Shown: positions 6,677 through 14,663, numbered from the stretch's first letter. The stretch: DNA of 64,000 nucleotides from WLXB01 sp040221475 (GCA_040221475.1 JAVKEJ010000052.1:124001-188000), one strand, 5' to 3'. Numbers and translations: made by a program. Notes: generated by a model not told the origin, from the letters alone.

Positions 6677-7449
6677 CTTTCAGTACATTACACACGTCAG
6701 ATTTAACCTCTCTCCAGCATGATATGGGGCTTGCCGTAGAATTTGGAGAGCCTAACAGGGACCGTTCATCGGTCGCCTGGTTGCTCACGTTCAGTGATCT
6801 GATTCTTCTGCTCCTGACATTTTTCATATTGTTGTTTGCCATGTCGGATATTGATCTGGGGAGATACGGTGCCCTGTCACGATCTACAGGTTTATCGTTG
6901 TCGGACCCGTTGCGCGATGAGACTCAATCGCCAACAACCAACTTCACCATTCCACAACAGGACTTGCCTCGTGCGGCAGATCTCGGGTTTTTGAAAGCCG
7001 TTGTGTCAGATGCGCTCTCAAAAGACGCTCGCTTTGGCCGTGTTTCAACACGCCTGACGGAAGAGTATCTGGTGCTTTCACTCCCTGGCTCGTTGCTGTT
7101 TGAGGCTGGGTCCGCCACTATTGGAGAGCAAGCTCGTTCTGCTCTGTTTGATCTGGCAGGTTTATTGAGTGCCTTAGAAAATGAGGTTGCCGTGACGGGG
7201 CATGTTGGACCTGAAGGTGTTAGCAGCGCAGGCTTTTTAACAACCTGGGAGCTCTCCTTGGCCCGCGCCGTTCGTGTTTCAGACGTTTTACGCCAATCTG
7301 GCTATCAAGGGGATATGACGGTTTTTGGTCGTGCAGACCTTGATTTTAAAATGAGATCTCAAAATTTACCGGAGGCCGCGCGTAATGCCCTGGCCGAAGC
7401 TGCGGACAGGGTTGATATAGTGATTTTTCCTTACGTCTCAGGGGTGTAA
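6673..7449 (+). CDS. MotB-like stator protein with OmpA-like domain
   Basis: The 258-residue product has the MotB arrangement: a cytoplasmic N-terminus (1-34), one membrane helix (about 36-56) starting SVAWLLTFSDLILLLLTFF, and a periplasmic OmpA-like peptidoglycan-binding domain (about 135-250). D42 in TFSD aligns with the proton-binding Asp32 of E. coli MotB. In the OmpA-like part TGHVGPEGV and WELSLARAVRVSDVL match the conserved blocks. It overlaps the previous MotB-like gene by four bases and is followed ten bases later by the giant TPR gene. No motA-like gene lies in the window, so the MotA partner must be encoded elsewhere. It may instead be a second-type stator B subunit. Confidence 0.82.
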   Translation: MTFSTLHTSDLTSLQHDMGLAVEFGEPNRDRSSVAWLLTFSDLILLLLTFFILLFAMSDIDLGRYGALSRSTGLSLSDPLRDETQSPTTNFTIPQQDLPRAADLGFLKAVVSDALSKDARFGRVSTRLTEEYLVLSLPGSLLFEAGSATIGEQARSALFDLAGLLSALENEVAVTGHVGPEGVSSAGFLTTWELSLARAVRVSDVLRQSGYQGDMTVFGRADLDFKMRSQNLPEAARNALAEAADRVDIVIFPYVSGV

Positions 7450-7458
7450 ACTAAAGTT

Positions 7459-10400
7459 ATGAACACGATTGGACCCATATCAAGATCATGCCTGCGGGTG
7501 GCTTTTGCCATCGCGCTGCTGATCGGCATGGGTCAACCTGTTTTCTCTGCCCCCATGCGTGTGGCCGAGAGAGACGGATATGGTAGGATCGTTTTTGATT
7601 GGCCGGCACCAGTTCGTTACTCCGCCAACGTGATTGGTGGTCAATTGGTCTTACAGTTTGACCGTCCAATTACAGGTGATGTGAGCGCAGCGGCTGCAGC
7701 TTTACCCGGGTATTTAAATGCTGGACGGATCAGTCCAGACCGATTGACGGCCTCTTTTCCACTTACGAATACCTTCGAAATGAGGTCTCTCGTTGTTGGA
7801 ACCGCTGTTGTTATTGATCTATTTGGAGCCGCGCCCGTGTCACCGGCGCCCGTGGTGTCGCCTTCAACACCACCAGAGACTGTGCAATCTGCTGGTGGCG
7901 GTGCATCCCAGCCTGCGACGTCTTCCACAATCCAAGCACAACCGACTGGGCCAGTCTCGATCAACCTGCGAACGGGCCGCCACCCGGATTATACGCGGAT
8001 TGTTTTTGACCTGCCTTCGACCGTTCCCTATGCGGTGCGACGGGACGGTGACCGGACTGCTCTCGTGATCCAAAGGCCATCGTCATTGACGCTCGAAGCT
8101 CTGCGGCGCGGTCTTCCGGTTGAACTGAGATCCGCAACTCTGTCGATTTCAAGTGGGGCGACCAATGTCAATTTGCCAATACCGGCAGATCAGGAAATCC
8201 GACACTTTGTGAATGGCAATAGCATCGTTGTTGACCTGCTGTCGTCCGGTGCGGTGGCGAATGCGCCGCCCGCTCAAACGGCACAGGCTCAGACCCCAAC
8301 TCCAGCGGCTGCGCCGCAACCGCGTCCAAGCCAATCAGCAGACCCTGCCCCAACTCCAGCGCGGGCTATCCGTCCGTCCGGGAATATACCTCTGGCGTTA
8401 CTGGGTGAGCTCCGCATCCCTGTGCCGCCTCCTGCCAAGCCACAAGTCACTGGCGGTGCGCCGCAACGACCGGCAAGACCGGCTGTCCAGACGGCAAGCG
8501 CTGTGCCTGCTGCCGGGACGCCCGCCATGCGTTCGGCAGATGCTACAGAAGATATGGCGCCCGTCGGGGCAGGGCCGAGAGATGTCAGCTTGGTTATACC
8601 CTGGTCTGAACCAGCCGCTGCCGCCATCTTCCGCAGGTCAGGTTTCTTGTGGGCGATCTTTGATCGTTACCAGCAGCTTGACGTAGATGCTTTAGCCCGT
8701 GCCGGTGCGCCCTACATCACGTTTGTTGAGCAACTTCCTTATCGTAATAACACGATCTTGCGCATGGTGACCCAGCCCGGTCTAAACCCGTTTGTTCGGC
8801 GTGAAGGTTTGGCCTGGATTATTGACTTTAGAGCCTTACCTTTAAGGCCAACTCGAACCATTGAAGTGCGTCCCCAGTTTGAGCGGACTGATCCGAACTT
8901 GTTCTTACCGATTACGGAAGCCGGGCGAACCATTGCGATCGAAGATCCTGAAATAGGGGATTACTTCCTCGCGGTGCCCGTTATTCCGTTGGGGTATGGA
9001 ATCTTTCCAGATCGCAGCTATCCGGATGTTGATATGCCAGCAACAGCTCAGGGTGTGATTGTTATTCCGAAAACGGATGGTGTGCGCGCTCAGGCATCAC
9101 GCATTGGGATCGACATCGATCTTGATGGCGGCATGGCGGTTTCGCAACAATCACTTGCGGGTGGGGATGTTATGATCCCCTTTGAATCAGCCGAACAAAT
9201 GCAACGCATACTCAATCTCGGCGACTGGCAGATTGGTGATGCCGCCAACTATAATCGCAACAAGCAAGCTCTTCAGTTTGTGCTGGGGGATGAGCGCGCA
9301 GAAGTGCGCGAAGAAGCGCGGTATAGGCTGGCGCGATACCAGTTCGTCAATGGCTTTTTCCCAGAGACGCTCGCAATCCTCAGAATTATGGCTGACAACG
9401 ATCCTGATATTACCGGCACAGGGCCTTATCGTGCTTTGCGCGGTGCGACGAATCTGATGATGCGGCGCTATGAGGAAGCGATTGACGATTTTAATCACTA
9501 TTCCCTGGGCAACGAAGAGGATACGCGGTTCTGGACGTCGATTGCGCGCGCCCAGATTGCGGATCCCACTCTTGAAGCTGAAACCATCATCAAGACGGGC
9601 TCGATTATTGAAAGTTATCCCCGGCGCATCAAGATTCCTCTGGCTTTGATGGCCGCTGAAGCGGCCATTGATGCGGGTGATGATTTTGGAGCGCAAGGCT
9701 TTCTAGATATGATTCGCCGCCAAAACCCAAGACCCAATGAACTGGCAGCGATCGCGTATCTTGATGGAAAATTAAACGCTAAAATTGGTGAGTTGCAGGT
9801 CGCTCTGGAGAGTTTCAAAACTGCTGAAAAGAGCAAGAGTAGGCTTTATCAAACCTTAGCCTCAAAAGAGCGCTATGAGTTAGAGCGTCAACTTGGCGAA
9901 ATATCGACGCCTGAACTGATAGAGAATCTTGAGAAGCTGCGCTATCGCTGGCGCGGTGACGACATTGAGTTGGATATCCTCAAGCGCCTGACCGACCTGT
10001 ATATTGAACAGGATAACTATGGCGAGGCGCTTCGCACATTGAAGCTGGCGGCGTCTTACTTCAGGGATGACCCTGGAGTTGAGCAAGTGGCCGCCCGTAT
10101 GAACGAGGTTTTTGAAGAGCTGTTCCTCAATGGCGAGGCTGACGATTTATCTCCCATTACAGCCATTGCGTTGTTTGATGAGTTCAGTGATCTCTTACCA
10201 CCTGGCCGTCGCGGCGATGAAATGATCCGTAAACTTGCGGATCGGCTGGTCAGTGTCGATCTCTTGGATCAGGCGGCTCTGTTGCTTGAGAGACAGGTTG
10301 AATTCAGGCTTGCTGGTCCGGATCAAGCACGGGTTGGTGGGCGTCTCGCCTTGGTCCATTTGCTCAATCGCGAACCAGAAAAAGCATTACAGGTCCTGCA

Positions 10401-10914
10401 AGATACAAACTCCGGGCAGTTGACGCGTGAATTGCAGGAAAGCCGCCGCCGCTTGCAAGCTCGGGCCTTAACGGAACTGGGCAGATCTGACGAGGCGATC
10501 ATTCTTCTGGGGGCCGATATGAGCCTGGAGTCAAAGCAACTCCGCGCTGAAATATACTGGCGGAGCCAGAATTGGTCGGCCGCCGCCAACGCCATTGCAG
10601 AGATGGTTCCACCTGCGGATAGAAATCTCACCTTAAGCGATGACCAGTCACGCCTGATTTTGGATTGGGTGACAGCGTTAACGCTTGCCGGAGACGACCG
10701 CACGGCCACACGTGTGCGTCAGAGATATTTAGCGGCAATGGAGCAAACGCCCTTCGCAGATGCGTTTGACTTAATTACCACGCCACGTGAGCGTGGTCTG
10801 GTCGACTACCGCACCGTGCGATCACAGATTGAGCAAGCAGAAGACTTCCAGTCTTTCCTGGTTGAGTATGAAGAAATGATTGGTGAGCAAACGCTCTCAA
10901 GCGCCATCAATTAA
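7459..10914 (+). CDS. Giant exported AMIN-like / TPR protein of the motor cluster
   Basis: This 1151-residue protein begins with a Sec signal peptide (about residues 1-30, cleavage after PVFSA). Two AMIN-like beta segments follow (about 33-117 and 155-258), each with the pattern YxRIVFDxP and an ending VVIDLF or IVVDLL; then a Pro/Ala/Gln-rich linker (about 262-365), a third related beta segment (about 372-470) and a long helical TPR-like region (about 570-1110). AMIN domains are known to bind cell-wall or secretin partners; TPRs bind proteins. It starts ten bases after the MotB-like gene and so is probably co-transcribed with the motor genes. I infer a large periplasmic scaffold of the motor, perhaps filling the role MotC has in rhizobia; the specific function is unknown. 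Confidence 0.8.
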   Translation: MNTIGPISRSCLRVAFAIALLIGMGQPVFSAPMRVAERDGYGRIVFDWPAPVRYSANVIGGQLVLQFDRPITGDVSAAAAALPGYLNAGRISPDRLTASFPLTNTFEMRSLVVGTAVVIDLFGAAPVSPAPVVSPSTPPETVQSAGGGASQPATSSTIQAQPTGPVSINLRTGRHPDYTRIVFDLPSTVPYAVRRDGDRTALVIQRPSSLTLEALRRGLPVELRSATLSISSGATNVNLPIPADQEIRHFVNGNSIVVDLLSSGAVANAPPAQTAQAQTPTPAAAPQPRPSQSADPAPTPARAIRPSGNIPLALLGELRIPVPPPAKPQVTGGAPQRPARPAVQTASAVPAAGTPAMRSADATEDMAPVGAGPRDVSLVIPWSEPAAAAIFRRSGFLWAIFDRYQQLDVDALARAGAPYITFVEQLPYRNNTILRMVTQPGLNPFVRREGLAWIIDFRALPLRPTRTIEVRPQFERTDPNLFLPITEAGRTIAIEDPEIGDYFLAVPVIPLGYGIFPDRSYPDVDMPATAQGVIVIPKTDGVRAQASRIGIDIDLDGGMAVSQQSLAGGDVMIPFESAEQMQRILNLGDWQIGDAANYNRNKQALQFVLGDERAEVREEARYRLARYQFVNGFFPETLAILRIMADNDPDITGTGPYRALRGATNLMMRRYEEAIDDFNHYSLGNEEDTRFWTSIARAQIADPTLEAETIIKTGSIIESYPRRIKIPLALMAAEAAIDAGDDFGAQGFLDMIRRQNPRPNELAAIAYLDGKLNAKIGELQVALESFKTAEKSKSRLYQTLASKERYELERQLGEISTPELIENLEKLRYRWRGDDIELDILKRLTDLYIEQDNYGEALRTLKLAASYFRDDPGVEQVAARMNEVFEELFLNGEADDLSPITAIALFDEFSDLLPPGRRGDEMIRKLADRLVSVDLLDQAALLLERQVEFRLAGPDQARVGGRLALVHLLNREPEKALQVLQDTNSGQLTRELQESRRRLQARALTELGRSDEAIILLGADMSLESKQLRAEIYWRSQNWSAAANAIAEMVPPADRNLTLSDDQSRLILDWVTALTLAGDDRTATRVRQRYLAAMEQTPFADAFDLITTPRERGLVDYRTVRSQIEQAEDFQSFLVEYEEMIGEQTLSSAIN

Positions 10915-11054
10915 GACTTATATTTCAATTAATTATAGGTGCTTTGCCGCCGAGAGCTTGCGCGGCTGTCCAGCGATGCGGGTGTCGCGTATAGCATATG
11001 CCACGGAACAAAAGTGAGTGGGAGCTGGAGAAGATGGGGCGAGCTCGCGTCGCT

Positions 11055-11837
11055 CTACCCAGGCCCTCCAAAGCTCTGCACCAAGCTTCCGACCAGAAGA
11101 TACCAACCGTCAACTAACACAAAGAAGATCAATTTAAACGGCAGCGCGATCATCATCGGTGGCAACATCATCATGCCCATGGACATCAACACGGATGCGA
11201 TCACCATATCGATGATGATGAACGGTACATAAATCAGGAACCCAATCTCGAAGGCGCGGCGCAATTCGGAAATCATGAACGCGGGCACCAGGGCCTGCAA
11301 CGGCGTGTCTTCCGGTGACGCTATCTCGCCAACGTTGGCCATGTCCATAAAGAGGCTGAGATCCTTTGGTCGGACGTGCCGCATCATAAATTCATGAAAG
11401 GGGATAACGGTGCGGTTGAACGCTTCTTCTTCCGCAATCTGCCCCTCGATGAGCGGGTTGATGCCGGTTTCCCAGGCTTCTGTGAAGGTTGGGGCCATGA
11501 TGAACGCGGTCATGAAGATGGCCAATGACATCACCACAACGTTTGGTGGCGATGTATTTGTTCCCAAGGCCCGCCGCAAAATCGACATGACGACGACGAC
11601 GCGCGTAAAGGCTGTCACCATCATGAGAATTGCCGGGGCAACTGACAGGACGGTGAACAGCAGCAGCAGCTGAACGATTTGTCCGGTGGTGGATGCTGAG
11701 TCTGACCCAAAATCTAAACTCAGACTCTGCGCGTTTGCTGTCGTTGCGCCGAAGAGCACAACCGCAAGGCCCGCAAACCCTATGAGAAATTTGACCAGGC
11801 TCAAGGGGCGCCGCCGGTCTGCTGAGAGCAATCTCAT
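11055..11837 (-). CDS. fliP: Flagellar type III export gate protein FliP
   Basis: FliP is the main subunit of the FliPQR export gate in the inner membrane. The 260-residue product has an N-terminal cleavable signal peptide (about 1-36, ending TTANA), then the first membrane helices around TAFTRVVVVMSILRRALGT, the periplasmic loop with FHEFMMRHVRPKDL, and the C-terminal helices with the FliP signature FLIYVPFIIIDMVIASVLMSMGMMMLPP. Length and signature are normal. Its start overlaps the end of fliO by four bases. It is the last gene of the leftward fhlB-helical protein-fliO-fliP operon; fliQ and fliR are in the opposite operon, so the gate genes are split. Confidence 0.96.
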   Translation of the reverse strand: MRLLSADRRRPLSLVKFLIGFAGLAVVLFGATTANAQSLSLDFGSDSASTTGQIVQLLLLFTVLSVAPAILMMVTAFTRVVVVMSILRRALGTNTSPPNVVVMSLAIFMTAFIMAPTFTEAWETGINPLIEGQIAEEEAFNRTVIPFHEFMMRHVRPKDLSLFMDMANVGEIASPEDTPLQALVPAFMISELRRAFEIGFLIYVPFIIIDMVIASVLMSMGMMMLPPMMIALPFKLIFFVLVDGWYLLVGSLVQSFGGPG

Positions 11838-12142
11838 GAGTTTGCCACCGTTGTTATGTTCGAATTTGTTTCGGTCGGCACTGGAATACCTTGTTCAACA
11901 ACAAGACTATCTCCGGGTCCTATCATGAGCAGGTGCTCCATATTGTCACGACGCACTAAGACCAATTTGTGCCGCGCATCAACGGATGTTGATTCTACAG
12001 TCGTTACCCGCTTTTTCCGGCCCAGTGGACTCCGCCCGCCTTCACCCAAGCCATAGCGTCGCAATAGCCAGGCCATCCCCATAATCAATCCAAGGACTAA
12101 GATCAGGGCTAATACAGCCTGAACATATGACATTGTTCCCAT
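11834..12142 (-). CDS. fliO: Flagellar export assembly protein FliO
   Basis: FliO helps assemble the FliP ring. The 102-residue product has one N-terminal membrane helix (about 5-27) and a short cytoplasmic beta domain with DARHKLVLVRRDNMEHLLMIG and SLVVEQGI, both typical of FliO. It overlaps fliP by four bases and lies three bases after the preceding small gene. fliN, which often precedes fliO, is not here. Confidence 0.9.
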   Translation of the reverse strand: MGTMSYVQAVLALILVLGLIMGMAWLLRRYGLGEGGRSPLGRKKRVTTVESTSVDARHKLVLVRRDNMEHLLMIGPGDSLVVEQGIPVPTETNSNITTVANS

Positions 12143-12145
12143 AAT

Positions 12146-12493
12146 TTATTGACCTGTGGATTCGTTACGGCTGTATGCGGATGCGGCTATTCTCGGTGTC
12201 GTCTCATTTTGAAGGTTTGGCAGATCACCAAACTGTTCCTTCAATTTTGCGGTTAATAAATCCAGATCAGAGATAACTTTCTCTAAGTCTGGCAAAAGAG
12301 ACCGGCTTTCCTTTGCGGAAAGGGACACCACCGCGTCGCACGCTGTTTGGGTTCGCGTTTGCAAAGCGCTCAAATCTATGAGTCTGCCTTCCGACACCAA
12401 GCGACTAGCTGTGGCGATCAAAGACCCGACTTTATGGAGTTCTGAGTGTGTTTCGCTTAAGGACGGCTGCTGCATATCAGTCATGCCACTCAC
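12146..12493 (-). CDS. Small helical protein in the fliO-fliP operon, function unknown
   Basis: This 115-residue soluble protein is not one I recognise. It is predicted mostly helical, with hydrophobic heptads in residues 16-90 (for example LHKVGSLIATASRLV and LLPDLEKVISDLDLLTAKL), an unstructured end and no membrane segment or signal peptide. Its start overlaps the end of the FlhB-like gene by 17 bases and its stop is three bases from fliO, so it is firmly part of the export operon. Size and helical content would fit an export chaperone of the FlgN/FliT kind, but no such sequence motif is clear. The start could also be the ATG at 12484. Confidence 0.7.
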   Translation of the reverse strand: MSGMTDMQQPSLSETHSELHKVGSLIATASRLVSEGRLIDLSALQTRTQTACDAVVSLSAKESRSLLPDLEKVISDLDLLTAKLKEQFGDLPNLQNETTPRIAASAYSRNESTGQ

Positions 12494-12815
12494 CTAAACT
12501 TGCTGGCGCTGGTTGGCCGTTGGCCGCATACAAATACGCGAGGACCTGCGCAACGGCTGTAAACGCATTCGTGGGGATGGGGCTGTCTACATCGATAGCT
12601 GATAGAATCTGAGCGAGGTCAGAATCTTCCCGCACCTTCACATCATTGGCAAAAGCGACATCAAGAATTTGCTCAGCAATAAAACCTCGGCCCGTGGCAA
12701 TAATTTTTGGCGCCGAATCGCTTTGCTCCTCTAGGGCAATCGCAATCGTTTTGGGACTCTGATCGGTTTTTTTGATGTTTTTATCGGAGTCGGTGCGTTT
12801 TGGCGGAATAGACAT
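12477..12815 (-). CDS. FlhB C-terminal domain paralogue (FhlB type)
   Basis: This 112-residue protein corresponds to the cytoplasmic C-terminal part of FlhB alone. It aligns end to end with residues about 272-355 of the FlhB encoded in this window: AIALEEQSDSAPKIIATG against AVALRYEMDDMHAPVLVAKG, then AEQILDVAF, and IPTNAFTAVAQVLAYLY against IPPEHYKAVAEVIGYVM. The NPTH autocleavage motif itself is missing, so it resembles the fragment left after FlhB cleavage. Such free FlhB-like proteins (FhlB, FlhX) are known and can partly support substrate switching in the export gate. It is the first gene of the leftward fliO-fliP operon. Confidence 0.88.
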   Translation of the reverse strand: MSIPPKRTDSDKNIKKTDQSPKTIAIALEEQSDSAPKIIATGRGFIAEQILDVAFANDVKVREDSDLAQILSAIDVDSPIPTNAFTAVAQVLAYLYAANGQPAPASLGEWHD

Positions 12816-12861
12816 CTTGGATGTCGTCCTTTGTGAAGATCTGGGGTAGGTGGCTCTTAGT

Positions 12862-12876
12862 AGGCAAAATTTGCCT
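12862..12876. promoter_or_regulatory. 15-bp palindrome AGGCAAAATTTGCCT
   Basis: AGGCAAA and TTTGCCT are perfect inverted halves around a central A. The site is 47 bases from the fhlB start and eight bases from the CtrA-type box, a likely operator position. The cognate regulator is unknown. Confidence 0.45.
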
Positions 12877-12884
12877 GATAGCCT

Positions 12885-12899
12885 TTAAGAAACGCTTAA
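12885..12899. promoter_or_regulatory. CtrA-type box TTAA-N7-TTAA
   Basis: TTAAGAAACGCTTAA matches the alphaproteobacterial CtrA consensus TTAA-N7-TTAA exactly and is followed by AC, close to the extended TTAAC. It is 70 bases from fhlB and 235 from flgB, between two flagellar operons, one of which ends in cckA, the kinase at the top of the CtrA phosphorelay. CtrA control of flagellar genes is well known; its use here is inferred. Confidence 0.6.
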
Positions 12900-13095
12900 A
12901 CTTAGGTGCGAAAAGGGGGAGTCCACAGGTTCTAAAGGCGCACTTTTCCGGGATTCATGGATTCTTAAGATTCCGGAGCCAAATTCAGTCCCGGTAAGGG
13001 CCGCTCCGCCCAGACGGAGCAAACGCCGTGAGGCACCGGAATGACGGGGACCAACGAGTTTCCCTGTTCCGGGTGAGAAGTGAAAACAGGCGGTT

Positions 13096-13110
13096 TGGCG
13101 TGTGACATGC
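13096..13110 (+). promoter_or_regulatory. Weak sigma-54 candidate before flgB
   Basis: TGGCGTGTGACATGC keeps GG and GC ten bases apart but departs from the consensus in the second half of the -24 element and in the -12 element. Transcription would start only about 12 bases before the flgB ATG, inside the ribosome-binding region, which argues against it. Confidence 0.22.
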
Positions 13111-13133
13111 CGAATTACCTGGGGACCGGAACG

Positions 13134-13544
13134 ATGGATATAGGCAAGCTAACAGTTTTCCAGATGGCGATGACCAAGATGGAATGGGCATCGCAGCGCC
13201 AAAAACTTTTGTCGCAAAATGTCGTGAATGCGAATACGCCAGGCTATGCGCCGCAGGATCTTAAGTCTTTTGATTTTAAGAAAACCTTGCGGTCCGCAGC
13301 GCCCGTGCAAGTCGCGATGACCAATCCGATGCATTCAAAAGGAACCATTCCAGAGCAGGAAACCTTCCGCAATCGTGAGGTGCGCCGGAATTTTGAAGTT
13401 TCCCCAGATGGCAACCAAGTCATTCTTGAAGAGCAGATGCAAAAAGTTGGATCAACACGCAGTCAGTACAATCAAGCGATTACATTGATGAACTCGCATA
13501 TGAAAATGCTGAAGATGGCCCTCGGTAAGGGCGGCGGAGCATAA
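13134..13544 (+). CDS. flgB: Flagellar basal-body rod protein FlgB
   Basis: FlgB is the first proximal rod protein exported. I place the start at ATG 13134 (136 residues), because MDIGKLTVFQMAMTKMEWASQRQKLLSQNVVNANTPGY is the normal family N-terminus and GGGGACCGGA lies just before it; an upstream GTG at 13080 adds 18 residues without family likeness. The rod motif is VVNANTPGYAPQDLKSFDF (about residues 28-46) and the C-terminus has SQYNQAITLMNSHMKMLKMALG. It opens the operon flgB-flgC-fliE-fliQ-fliR-flhB-cckA. Confidence 0.94.
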   Translation: MDIGKLTVFQMAMTKMEWASQRQKLLSQNVVNANTPGYAPQDLKSFDFKKTLRSAAPVQVAMTNPMHSKGTIPEQETFRNREVRRNFEVSPDGNQVILEEQMQKVGSTRSQYNQAITLMNSHMKMLKMALGKGGGA

Positions 13545-13550
13545 AGGTAA

Positions 13551-13967
13551 ATGACCATGGATAATCTCAGCGCCAGTTCAGAAATTGCCGCACATGGCAT
13601 GAAGGCCCAGGCAACGCGTTTGCGCGTGATTTCAGAAAATTTAGCCAACGCCAACTCAACCTCGGAAGTTCCGGGGGGCGAGCCTTATCGACGAAAACTC
13701 CTGACATTCCGTAATACGCTGGATCGCGAGCTAGAGGCCAACACAGTTACTGTAAAACGCATCTATGACGACCAATCGGAACTGGGAGTTAAATATGATC
13801 CAGCACACCCTGCGGCCGATGAAAATGGTTATGTTCTGACGCCAAACGTTAATCCACTCATTGAAATGATGGATATGCGTGAGGCGCAACGATCTTACGA
13901 AGCCAACCTGAACGTGATCACAGCATCGCGGGAAATGGTTGCCAAAACTCTAGAACTTCTGCGCTAG
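13551..13967 (+). CDS. flgC: Flagellar basal-body rod protein FlgC
   Basis: FlgC is a proximal rod subunit. The 138-residue product is of normal length and has the rod motif LRVISENLANANSTSEVPGGEPYRRK (about 24-49), the conserved GYVLTPNVNPLIEMMDMREAQRSYEANLNVI (about 102-132) and a C-terminal KTLELLR. The ATG at 13551 is preceded by AAAGGTAA; a second in-frame ATG is at 13557. It follows flgB after six bases. Confidence 0.96.
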   Translation: MTMDNLSASSEIAAHGMKAQATRLRVISENLANANSTSEVPGGEPYRRKLLTFRNTLDRELEANTVTVKRIYDDQSELGVKYDPAHPAADENGYVLTPNVNPLIEMMDMREAQRSYEANLNVITASREMVAKTLELLR

Positions 13968-13976
13968 GCCATGACA

Positions 13977-14008
13977 GAGCGTAAACCGCGCTTACAAGCG
14001 GGACGCTC
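13977..14008 (+). other. Stem-loop between flgC and fliE
   Basis: GAGCGT/ACGCTC encloses a second stem CCGC/GCGG, making a two-part hairpin in the 79-base gap between flgC and fliE. There is no T-run, so it is more likely an intercistronic RNA structure affecting stability or relative expression than a terminator. Confidence 0.4.
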
Positions 14009-14046
14009 AAGATGAACAACACACTTAGATAACCCCGGAGGGGACA

Positions 14047-14361
14047 ATGACCATAGATTTTAATACGGCTGTTAGTGCGTACAAAGAAGCTGCTGCTTCG
14101 GTAAGTGGGGCCGGTGGTGGTGTCACCCCGCCGGGCAAGTCAGATGGGTCTTTTGTGAATATGGTGAAGGACTCTCTTGATTCAGCTATGGAAATAAACA
14201 GGCAGGCTGAGCAAGTGACAATGGCAAGAATCGCAGGGGAAGCCAGCACCATGGACGTTGTGACGGCTGTGGCAAGTGCCCAACATACCTTAGAAACAGT
14301 TGTGGCTGTGCGGGACAAAGTCCTCCAAGCCTATCAGGAAGTGCTTAGGATGCCGATCTAG
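14047..14361 (+). CDS. fliE: Flagellar hook-basal body complex protein FliE
   Basis: FliE links the MS ring and export gate to the rod. The 104-residue protein has a variable N-terminus with a Gly-rich stretch and the conserved C-terminal half: FVNMVKDSLDSAMEINRQAE, TMDVVTAVASAQHTLETVVAVRDKVLQAYQEVLRMPI. A strong CGGAGGGG ribosome-binding site precedes the ATG. It lies between flgC and fliQ, the common order. Confidence 0.95.
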   Translation: MTIDFNTAVSAYKEAAASVSGAGGGVTPPGKSDGSFVNMVKDSLDSAMEINRQAEQVTMARIAGEASTMDVVTAVASAQHTLETVVAVRDKVLQAYQEVLRMPI

Positions 14362-14396
14362 ACTCATTTAAGCCTGCCACCTGTGGAGATCTAAAA

Positions 14397-14663
14397 ATGA
14401 ACGAAGTCGAAGTGATCGATATTGGCAGGGATGCGGTTTTTACCATGCTCAAAATAGCCGGACCGATTCTGCTGGTGGGCTTAACTGTTGGGTTAACGGT
14501 ATCGGTCTTCCAGACGCTGACCCATATCCAAGAAATGACGTTGACGTTTATTCCAAAGATCACTGCCGTGTTCACATCGTTGATATTTTTTATGCCATGG
14601 ATGTTGACTCAGCTCACGGAGTTTACGCAAAGAATTATGGATACAATTATTTCTTTGCCATAG
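14397..14663 (+). CDS. fliQ: Flagellar export gate protein FliQ
   Basis: FliQ is a small two-helix subunit of the export gate. The 88-residue product shows both helices (about 16-38 and 52-76) and the family motif GLTVGLTVSVFQTLTHIQEMTLTFIPKI. A GTGGAG ribosome-binding site lies before the ATG. fliR follows after 50 bases. Confidence 0.96.
   Translation: MNEVEVIDIGRDAVFTMLKIAGPILLVGLTVGLTVSVFQTLTHIQEMTLTFIPKITAVFTSLIFFMPWMLTQLTEFTQRIMDTIISLP

Larger units (their letters stand above)
12816..13133. other. Divergent control region between export operons
   Basis: This 318-base gap lies between the leftward fhlB-fliO-fliP operon and the rightward flgB to cckA operon. It contains a 15-bp palindrome (12862-12876), a CtrA-type box (12885-12899) and a weak sigma-54 candidate (13096-13110). 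No credible gene is seen; in-frame codons from GTG 13080 to the flgB start are probably untranslated leader. Confidence 0.6.

Noticed and set aside
5963..7449. Zorya-type defence genes (ZorB-like MotB proteins)
   Set aside because: No ZorA, helicase or nuclease gene is adjacent, and the surroundings are flagellar motor genes.
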